Source of the DNA: Lumnitzera littorea
Taxonomy: Eukaryota > Streptophyta > Magnoliopsida > Myrtales > Combretaceae
NCBI GenBank assembly: GCA_024138015.1
Contig: JAMXBB010000001.1
Coordinates: forward strand, 96,856,520 to 96,920,519
Direction of reading: 5' to 3'
Length of the DNA: 64,000 nucleotides
Shown here piece by piece: positions 56,350 to 64,000 of the stretch; positions within the stretch are counted from its first letter, which is position 1; every line of letters begins with the position of its first letter. A program made the translations under genes and the position numbers. The notes below the pieces were generated by a model. The model did not search any database and had not been told where the DNA came from. It saw nothing but the letters and a program-made list of their open reading frames with translations.

Positions 56350-57400
56350 CATGACTTTGCCGACCTATTCCTTACTGAGATGCCGAAAGGTTTACCTCCC
56401 TTGAGAGGTATTGAACATTGCATCTACCTATAACTAGGACCTACCTTATCGAACCGACCTGCTTATAGGCTTAATCTCGAATAGGCAGCTGAATTGAAGA
56501 AATAAGTAGATGAGTTGGTGGATCGCGGATATGTCCGTAAGAGCATGAGCCCTTATGCTGTACTAACTGTGTTTGTGTTGAAAAAGGATGGAACGTGGTG
56601 AATGTACATTGACATTTGAGCCATCAATAAGATCTCTATTAAATACCGATACTCGATCCCGTGACTTGATGATATACTTGACAAGTTACATGGTGCCTGC
56701 ATCTTTTCTAAGATTAACCTAAAGAGTAGTTGCCACCAGATACGAATGAGACTTGGAGATGAATGGAAGACGGCCTTCAAGACAAGGGATGGTCTGTTTG
56801 AATGGTTAGTGATGCCATTTGGTCTAAGTAACGCACTGAGTACATTTATGCGACTGATGAATCATATGCTCAGAATGTTGATCGGTAAATGCATTGTGGT
56901 TTATTTTGATGATGTTTTGGTCTACAGTACTGACCTCATCACTCATGTTGAGCATTTGGGATTAGTGTTCAACATACTCTATGTCGAGAGATTATTTGGC
57001 AACTTGAAGAAATGCATATTTTGTCAAAGCGAGGTTGTATTCCTCAGATATGTTGTTTCAAGGAAGGGAGTTCAAGTTAATGATGAAAAGGTCAAAGCTA
57101 TTCTTGAGTGGCCTAGGCCGACTAGTGTTGCCAAAGTTAGGAGCTTCCATGGTTTAGCTTCATTCTATTTGAGATTTATTTGGAACTTTAGTTCCATAAC
57201 TGCTCCATGGATTGAATTGACTAGGAAGAACGTTGAGTTTAGGTGGTTAGAGAAAGCTCAAAAGAGTTTTGAAGATGTGAAGTCTAAGTTGATGTTTGCT
57301 TTAGTACTTACCCTGCCATATTTTGAGAAAGTTTTTGAGGTTGAATTTGATGTGTTTGGTGTCGGCATTGGTGCTGTCCTTATACAGGAGCACTGACCTA
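56350..57400 (+). pseudogene. Reverse transcriptase remnant of the inner element
   Basis: Synthesises element cDNA in active relatives. The first third has stops (PLRGIEHCIYL, then PYAVLTVFVLKKDGTW). From 56746 a 216-codon frame is open: GDEWKTAFKTRDGLFEWLVM, PFGLSNALSTFM, then catalytic VVYFDDVLVYS with both aspartates present (56908-56913). LKKCIFCQSEVVFLRYVVS and the connection region (SFHGLASFYLRF) follow, ending FGVGIGAVLIQEH before a stop. The open stretch is long for such an old element, but the enzyme is incomplete. Confidence 0.82.
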
Positions 57401-57720
57401 TTGCCTACTTCAGTGAAAAACTCCAAGGTGCTGTCTTGAATTACTCAGCGTACGACAAGAACTTTTATGCCCTTGTTTGTACATTGTAAAATTGGCAGCA
57501 TTATCTATTGACAAGAGAATTCATTATCTATTCGGATTATGAATCTCTCAAGCATCTTCGCGGGCAACAGAAACTTTCTCGGCATCATGCCAAATGGGTC
57601 GAGTTCTTGGAGACCTTTTGTTATGTCATTAGATATAAGAAGGGAGCACCAATACAGTGACTGATGCACTTGCTCGTCATCATACCCTCATCATAACGTT
57701 ATAAGCTAAGGTGCTTGGAT
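57400..57720 (+). pseudogene. RNase H remnant of the inner element
   Basis: Follows RT directly: AYFSEKLQGAVLNYSAYDKN, FYALVCTL, a stop, then NWQHYLLTREFIIYSDYESL, KHLRGQQKLSRHHAKWVEFL and YVIRYKKG. Stops and a frame change near 57655 break it. Confidence 0.72.
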
Positions 57721-57869
57721 TTGGCACTTTACCTAATCGATATGAGCATGACCCACATTTTGGACCCTTAGTGGCTAGGTGTAGTGTTGGAGGAGTTGCG
57801 AAAGGGTTCTACTTGAGTTAGGGGTTTTTGATGAAGGGTAAGTAGGTTTGCATACTGAGTGGTTTGATA

Positions 57870-58970
57870 CGGGAGTTACTCATTCAAGAAGCTTACTCTA
57901 GGGGTTTGGTCGGCCATTTTAGGGAAAAGAGGATGATTGAGATATTGAAAAAGTATTTTTACTAGCCTAGGATGATGAAGGATGCACACCGAGTACTTGA
58001 GAGGTGTGAGGTGTGTAAATATGCAAAGGGGAGGAGAGAACCTTATGGAGAATACACACCCTTACCAATTCCAGAGCGGTTGTAGATCGATCTAAGCATG
58101 GATTTCATGCTTAGCCTTCCCTAAACACTAAGAAGATACGACTCAATCATGGTGGTGGTTGATCGGTTTAGTAAGATGGGCTACTTCGTTCTCTACCATA
58201 TAACTAATGATGCTTCATTCATCACTAACCTCTTTTTGCAGGAAATTGTGTGACCACATGGAGTGTCGAGGAGTATTGTATCTAACTATGACTCGAAGTT
58301 TACGAGCTTCTTTTGAAAGACCTTGTGGAGGAAGCTTGACACTAAGCTCCTGCTCAATACTTCTTGTCATCTTCAGATAGATAGCCAAATCAAAGTTGTG
58401 AAAAAAACCATTGGCAGCCTCTTGCACGCAATTGTTGGGAAGAATTCTCATGGCTGGGATTTATACCTGCCCGTCATTGAATTTGCCTACAATCGCTTAA
58501 CTTACAGCTCGATTGGAACATCACCATTTGAGGTTGTTTATGGACTTAACCCGAACTTATCTTTGGATTTAATTAACAGTCTAACTACACAAGGGGAAAC
58601 TTAATCCAGCCTATAGCTTGATGAGGAATTCCAAAAGTTACATTGGAAGATTACCAAGCAATTGGCCAAAATTGTAGCCCGATAGAAGGAAGCGGGAAAC
58701 TGTGGAAGGAGACAAGTCGTTTATACCCTTAAGGACCTTGTTTGGATCCATCTAAGTAAGGAACACTTCCCTAACAAGAGGAAGAACAAACTATCACCTA
58801 GAATGGATGGACCTTTCAGGATCCTTAGGCGTAGTAATGATAATGCCTATGGGGTTGAACTATCTGAGGGTTTTGGTGTATCTACTATATTCAATGTCGC
58901 CGATCTGACTTCCTAGGTGCTCGATGATGACAAGGATCATCATTTGAGGGAAAATCTCCAACAACCCTAA
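57870..58970 (+). pseudogene. Integrase remnant of the inner element, catalytic residues changed
   Basis: The HHCC zinc region is LVGHFREKR, then RVLERCEVCKYAKGR. The core begins SMDFMLSLP (first Asp) and continues VVVDRFSKMGYFV. The second catalytic Asp is Asn (SNYDSKF; codon AAC at 58284-58286) and the catalytic Glu is Lys (AAA at 58392-58394). 58323-58604 is open, with WDLYLPVIEFAYNRLTYSSI and SPFEVVYGLNP. The C-terminal tail GPFRILRRSNDNAYGVEL ends at about 58970 without a recognisable chromodomain. Confidence 0.78.
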
Positions 58971-58975
58971 AGAGC

Positions 58976-59891
58976 TGATAGGTTACCGACTATCGGCCTA
59001 ATTACTTGCGTACGCTTTAGAGGCCTCTAATCCCTTACCCGAAGGATTCTTTCTCATCAACCTATCAATGACGAGAAACAGTATGCCAAATGAGGATGGC
59101 TGAATTCCCTTAGAGTTTTGGATGATTATACTATGCTTTGTTCATTATCCTGTACCAATGCTGACCTTCCTCTAGCCGAGAGCTCTGTGTTGAGTGACCA
59201 AACTTTCAACTATTGAGAGTCTTCTGCAGAATAAATGTAGCTAGCTCCTGACCAGGCACTTGTCTTCCACTCCCCTTCCAACTCTTATGGCATCTTTTCA
59301 CTTCTTGGCTTCCTTATCGTCGTAACACTTTGGTTCCTCCTGCTTGTAGTGCTTAGAGAACCCTTGTATGGATCTAATGTTGTATTGCCACCTATCCTTC
59401 ATCTGACATTATACTATTTTCCTCTTTTTATCTTTTGTCCTTTTTATCCCTTTTCATTTGTACAAGGAATCCCTTTTTTGTATATGCCTTCCTGTAACTT
59501 CTTTATTTGCAATCTTGCCTTAGGGACTTACTATAAATAATCCCTTCCCTTTGTAAGCTGAGATCATCTAAATTTACACATAAGCATTGAATATATTGTT
59601 CTTGTGAGACAACCCTCTCCAAGTCCACTTTTATACACCCTTATCTAATCTTGCCGAGTAGCTTAGCATTAGTGGTGAGTGAACCTTGGCATTAACTTGT
59701 GCGTTGTATCAATTGAAGTGTCAAGTTGTATGGTATTCGTTGGTGTGTCATATCCTTTAAGTAGCTCCATGTTAGCTACCTTACCTAGTTCGTAGATCTA
59801 CTCATTCTATTTCCTTCGATATCTCGAAGGACTTACTAGTTTGGATCCGCAACGATAATTCCTATTGATAACTGAGCTCCTAGGTGCACCA
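58976..59891 (+). repeat. 3' LTR of the inner gypsy element
   Basis: Pairs with 53381-54294. Ends gcacca; the next base begins the resumed gag of the outer element. Confidence 0.88.
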
Positions 59892-60960
59892 TAAACCCAG
59901 CTCGATAAGTTTAAGGTGGAAGAGTAAGCGGACGAGTGAGAAGAAGGATTAACTTGCTAGATTTGGATGAGGAGGATGAGGACGAATATGAAAGAGAAGA
60001 GTGAGCTCAAGCACCCCAAGCATCCGACTATGTGAAGCTTAAGATTCTGAGCTTCAATGGATTTGGGAATGCGGATGACTACTTGGATTGGGAAGAGAAG
60101 GTAGAACAAGTTTTCGACTATTGCTATTATAACGAGTACGACGAAGTGAGAACTACTACGTTCTCTAGATATGCTGTTATGTGGTAGAAGAATTTTCAAG
60201 CCATGAGAAAGCGAAAAGGTTACCGAGAGATCAATACTTGGCCTGAGATGAAGAGAATACTCAGAAATAGATTTGTGCCAAAAACTTACCGGCAAGACAC
60301 TTTTACTCGACTTCAGGAGTTGAGGCAAGGAGGCTGAACTGTTGATGAATATGTCTAAGAGTTTCAAATGCTTATAATTCGTTGTGAAGTGGAGCAACCC
60401 ATAGTACGAATTGTCTTAAGATTCCTTATTGGATTAAGGAGTGATATCCGATACATTGTGGAACTCTAATAACTTGACATGTTGGATGAAGCAATACGAA
60501 TAGCTTAGCGAGTGGAAAGACAAAGAAGAAGCCGAATGCCAACAAGGACACTAACTAATCAACTTGTTTAGCCAAACCGACCTGTATAGGGAAACTACCG
60601 ATGCCAGCTGAGTGTTGACCCGATCGGACTAGGGAATGTCAGGACTGACCATAAGGATCGAGTAGAAGGTGATGTACCGACCCGAACTTATGAGAAAGGA
60701 TAAGGATTTAGAAGAAAAACGAGTTAAATCAAGTGCTTTAAATGCCAAGGATTTGAACATATGATTACTTAATGCTCGAATCGAAAGACTATGGTTATCA
60801 AGGGAGATGTCTTGAAGTTGAAAGTAGAATGTATTGATGAGAAACCTGAGGAGGAGGAGAATAAGGCCGAAGAAGAAATTGTTGAGAAAGAGCTGATTGA
60901 AGAAGACGTGTTTGCCGGGAACTTGGATTAGTTGGACTTGGTTGTTCAATGTGCAATGAA
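59892..60960 (+). pseudogene. gag remnant of the outer element (continuation)
   Basis: Acidic LDLDEEDEDEYERE is followed by the gag domain: YVKLKILSFNGFGNADDYLD, WEEKVEQVFDYC, TWPEMKRILRNRFVPKTY and DEAIRIA. The zinc knuckle at about 60730-60785 keeps all four ligands (CFKCQGFEHM .. C), although a stop sits just before the last Cys. Several other stops are present. Antisense open frames across 59957-61040 are shadows of this charged sequence. Confidence 0.75.
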
Positions 60961-60989
60961 CTTGGAACCCTCACAAGAGGAAGAGTAGA

Positions 60990-61400
60990 GAGAAAACTTG
61001 TTTCATATAACTTATCGAGTAAATGATCAAGTGAGTGCACTAATTGTGGATAGTGAAAGTTGTACTAGTGTAGCATCAACTGATCTAGTCATAAGGTTGA
61101 ATTTTCCAACTATCGTACACCCGCGGCCATACAAGTTGCATTGGTTGAATGAGAAAGGAGCACTACATGTCATTCGATAAGTACTATTGCTGATTACTAT
61201 TGAAAATTACTCCGATGAGGTTCTCTGTGATGTGCCGCCTATGTACACTTCATACGTGTTGCTTGGCCGACCATAGTTGTTTGACAAAAGAGTTATCTAT
61301 GATGGATACAGGAACACGTATGTGATCGAGAAAGATGGCAGGAAGATTACATTGAACCCAATGCTGTTAAGAGAAGTTAATAAACTATAGAAAAAACTTG
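60990..61400 (+). pseudogene. Protease remnant of the outer element
   Basis: 61000-61180 is open: YRVNDQVSALIVDSESCTSV contains the catalytic-type D-S-x sequence. Then come KLHWLNEKGALHVI, PPMYTSYVLLGRP, a stop, and DGYRNTYVIEKDGRK. The order matches the inner element's protease. Confidence 0.68.
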
Positions 61401-61559
61401 CTCGTGGATTGAGGAAGACTCTAATGATGAGTAGATACGAGCTCCAAAAGGCCATCAATGCTAATGAACCGACCCTTATGTTAGTTAGGTGCCTATTAGA
61501 GATGAAGGAGCGGGGTGAACTATCCTTAAAAATAAAAGAGTTTCTAATTGAATATGTCA

Positions 61560-62335
61560 ATTTGTTCCCAGAATAGTTACCCAGGGGGTTGCCCCCAATT
61601 TGAGGCATAGAACACTGTATTGACTTAATGCTTAACATCGCCCTACCGAATAAGCCTACGTATCGAATGAGTCTTAAGTAGGCTTCTGAACTCTAATGAT
61701 AAGGTAATATTGGAAAGAGATTATGTTAGAGAGAGTCTTAGCCCTTGTGCTATTTCGGTGCTCTTAGTACTGAAAAAAGATGGCACTTGACGGATGTGTA
61801 TTGACAGTCGAGCCGTGAATAAGATAATAATCAAATACAAGTATCTAATCCCCAGGTTGGAAGATATGTTGGATGAATTAAGTGCAACCAAGATCTTCAG
61901 CAAGATTGGTTTGAAATTTGGCTACCATCAAATCCGAATGAGGTCGGGAGATGAATGAAAGATTGCGTTTAAAACTTAGCATGGACTCTATGAGTGGTTG
62001 GTCATGCCATTTGGCGAGAGATGAATGAAAGACTGTGTTTAAAACTTAGCATAGACTCTATGAGTGGTTGGTCATGCCATTTGGCCTATCGAATGCCTTG
62101 AGTACTTTCATGTGGTTGATGAATCACGCGCTAAGAAATCTTATGGGAAAGTGTATCGTGGTATACTTTGATAATATCTTGGTTTACAGTTCCGACGTAC
62201 CGAGTTATTATGAACATTTCTATGCCATGTTGAATGTCTTATGTACTAAAAGATTATTCGGTAACCTTAAGAAATGTTGCTTTTACCAAGAGGAAGTGGT
62301 TTTCTTGGGCTATGTTGTAAGTAGAGGAGGCTGAT
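61560..62335 (+). pseudogene. Reverse transcriptase remnant of the outer element, YFDN and 70-bp duplication
   Basis: Motifs in order are SPCAISVLLVLKKDGT, MCIDSRAVNKI, KIGLKFGYHQIRMRSGDE, GLYEWLVMPFG, VVYFDNILVYS and KKCCFYQEEVVFLGYVVS. Two defects stand out. The catalytic YxDD is YFDN (codon AAT at 62173-62175). A 70-bp tandem duplication at 61948-62017/62018-62087 repeats the DE-to-MPFG segment and shifts the frame by one. Stops occur before the duplication as well. Confidence 0.8.
61948..62087 (+). repeat. 70-bp tandem duplication within RT
   Basis: Two adjacent units, each starting gagatgaatgaaaga and running through gcatgga/gcataga, ctctatgagtggttggtcat and gccatttggc. They differ at only a few sites. 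Because 70 is not a multiple of three, the reading frame changes after the second unit. Confidence 0.9.
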
Positions 62336-62960
62336 GAGAAGATCTGAGCAATTGTCAAGTGGCTAACTCCTACCACTTATGCTGAGGTGAGGAGTTTCCA
62401 AGGACTGGCTTCCTTTTATAGAAGATTTATCAAGAATTTCAGTACCCTAGCTGCACCCTTTACTAAACTAACAAAGAAGAACATTAACTTTAGATGGGGA
62501 GAAAAGGAGGGGAGAAGTTTCGCTAAGATAAAGAAAAGGTTGACCTCCGCCCCTGTACTAATTCCGCTTAACTTCGAGAAAATATTTGAGCTAGAATGTG
62601 ACGTATTAGGCATTGGGATAGGTGCTGTCTTAATGCAGAAAGGCCGACTAATTACTTACCACAATTAGAAGCTCAGAAGATCTCAACTAAACAACTCTGC
62701 ATATGACAAAGAACTCTTGGCACTGATTCGAGCACTATAGGTATGGTAGCATTATCTATTGTTAAGAGAATTTGTCATTTATACTGACCATGAGTCCCTA
62801 AGGTATCTCCAAAGTCAGACCAAGTTATTGAAGTGACAGGTGAGATGGGTTGAATTTCTTGAAGAATTTAATTTCGTGATAAAATACAAGCAGGAAAAGA
62901 GCAAGGCATGCACTTCTGAATGAATTCCAGACCAGATTGTTTAGATTTATGAGTATCAAA
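62336..62960 (+). pseudogene. RT connection and RNase H remnant of the outer element
   Basis: 62387-62668 is open: RSFQGLASFYRRFIKNFSTL, then APVLIPLNFEKIFELECDVL and GIGIGAVLMQKGR. After a stop, AYDKELLALIRAL, HYLLLREFVIYTDHESLRYL and VRWVEFLEEFNFVIKYKQ are RNase H-type. Confidence 0.72.
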
Positions 62961-63079
62961 GAATAGTATTATGAAGATCTACACTTCAAACCCATGCTTG
63001 TGCGCTGTATCAATGGAAGGACCATGGACGAGAATCATGTAGAACAATGATACTTGTTTTGAGGACAGTGGAGGACTGT

Positions 63080-64000
63080 TTAGACATTTTGGGGGAGAAA
63101 AGGACACATGAATTGTTGAGTAGTCAATTCTTTTGGTCGAGAATGAGACGAGATGTACACCAAGTTATTGAAAGTTGCGCCATGTACAAGAGGGCTAAGT
63201 GTTGAGTTGAATAAGGAAAAGCAATGCCTTTGCTTGTTCCGACAAAACCTTAGACTGAATTGAGCATGGACTTTGTTTTCGAATTACCACGAACTGCCTA
63301 AGGCAAAGATTCTGTAATGGTTGTTGTGGATAGGTTCAGCAAGATGGCCCACTTCGTGCCTTATTCCAAGACTAATGACGCTTTGGCTATTGCTTCTCTT
63401 TTCTTGTAGGAGATTGTATGGTTATACGGCATGCCAAAAAGTGTATTCTCTGACAAAGACTCGAAGTTCTTGTGCCATTTTTAGAGGACCTTGTAGTGTC
63501 GGTTGGGGACCAAACTACTATTTAATATTTCTTGTCACTCCCAAACTGATAGCCAAACAGAGGTGGTTAATCATACTTTGGGATCACTGCTCCAAGCTGC
63601 AGTTAGCAAGAACTTAGCTGATTGGGACGTCTACTTACCAGTAGTCGAATTCGCTTACAACCGAAGAGTGCATGACACCACTAAATAGACCCCCTTCAAA
63701 GTGGTCTATGGTTTTAATCCTAAGTTGCCTCTTGATCACATCCCTATACCCATACCTGCATAAGAAGACCCTGACGTAAGACCTAGAGCAAAAGCCCTTC
63801 AGCACATCTACGACAAAGTTACTTAGCACATCGATTAAGCTACTAGATGTATGCGAGAGAAGGTTAAGGGTAGGACGGCAAAACATTTTCAGCTAGGAGA
63901 CTTGGTGTGGCTATACCTAAGAAAAGAAAGGTTTTTAAGCAAAAGGAGGAACAAACTATCCCTAAGAGCTGAAGGACCTTTTAGAATTCCCCAAAAGATT
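63080..64000 (+). pseudogene. Integrase remnant of the outer element, cut by the window end
   Basis: The zinc region is degraded (SSQFFWSRMRRDVHQVIESC). The core shows SMDFVFELPRTA (first Asp), DSVMVVVDRFSKMAHFVPYS, FSDKDSKF (second Asp kept) and SQTDSQTEVVNHTLGSLL (Glu kept), then DVYLPVVEFAYNR and VVYGFNPKLPLDHIP. The tail LGDLVWLYLRKERF and EGPFRIPQKI reaches the window edge. Several stops break the frame, but the D-D-E triad survives, unlike in the inner element. Confidence 0.78.

Larger units (their letters stand above)
53381..59891 (+). mobile_element. Inner chromovirus-like Ty3/gypsy element nested in the outer gag
   Basis: LTRs at 53381-54294 (914 bp) and 58976-59891 (916 bp) start TGATGGGTTA/TGATAGGTTA and end GCATCA/GCACCA; the 5' copy has inverted ends TGATG..CATCA. 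Bases before and after are agaac and taaac, a possible decayed 5-bp target duplication. Between the LTRs lie gag, protease, RT, RNase H and integrase in Ty3/gypsy order, all in broken frames. It closely resembles the outer element's coding sequence, so the two are related but distinct families or subfamilies. LTR differences, mostly transitions, show this insertion is itself not recent. Confidence 0.85.
51950..64000 (+). mobile_element. Outer chromovirus-like Ty3/gypsy element, truncated by the window end
   Basis: A 5' LTR of uncertain start ends near 52945. A primer site follows at 52954. gag begins at about 53098 and is interrupted at 53380 by the inner element. It resumes at 59892 and continues through zinc knuckle, protease, RT, RNase H and integrase to 64000; the 3' LTR lies beyond. 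Pol order with integrase last marks Ty3/gypsy, and initiator-Met priming plus the pol sequences resemble plant chromoviruses. No chromodomain can be checked because the end is missing. Stops, a 70-bp duplication in RT and a mutated RT motif disable it. Confidence 0.78.

Noticed and set aside
59957..61040. Several long minus-strand frames
   Set aside because: They are antisense to acidic, purine-rich gag and protease sequence of the outer element, which produces long open antisense frames.

Overview
The window is AT-rich plant nuclear DNA, most likely from a eudicot. Two spliced host genes with plant-type introns sit among Mutator-like, Athila-like and chromovirus-like Ty3/gypsy elements. Nothing bacterial, organellar or CRISPR-like is visible, and I recognised no tRNA or rRNA gene by eye. 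I cannot name the species.

Layout. 1-780: AT-rich flank with a short 23-bp tandem repeat. About 781-7192: a decayed Mutator-like element (MULE) with TIRs of about 150 bp. It holds a broken MuDR-type transposase followed by a separate broken gene for a plant mobile domain (PMD) protein. 7193-13251: repeat-derived, gene-poor DNA. 13252-20340: a probable old LTR element with 0.27-0.48 kb LTR-like ends and an unrecognisable interior; its polypurine/3' LTR junction is amplified in tandem. 20451-29069: an Athila-like Ty3/gypsy element with 1.34/1.38 kb LTRs, a tRNA-Asp-type primer site, gag and protease remnants and no visible RT, RNase H or integrase. 29070-32185: AT-rich spacer. 32186-42111: a 16-exon METTL13-type double methyltransferase gene, 758 codons by my splicing. 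42112-45505: spacer containing a 354-bp perfect repeat beside an N, probably an assembly artefact. 45506-48852: a four-exon RIN4-like gene with two NOI motifs, a six-base first exon and a cysteine-containing tail. 48853-51949: AT-rich spacer with three 125-bp tandem units. About 51950-64000: a Ty3/gypsy element running off the window, with a second related element (53381-59891) nested in its gag.

The two host genes look intact: all inferred exons join in frame with GT/AG borders. One is predicted to methylate protein (eEF1A in characterised relatives), the other to be a membrane-anchored immune regulator. Nothing indicates they work together. All transposable elements are decayed. Many premature stops and catalytic losses can be explained by C-to-T/G-to-A transitions, as expected from deamination of methylated cytosine in silenced repeats. 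The most unusual item is the MULE carrying a PMD gene. Next are the palindrome series in the Athila-like element, the nested gypsy pair with complementary catalytic lesions, the relict terminal exon in the RIN4-like gene and an in-frame alternative splice acceptor in the METTL13-type gene.
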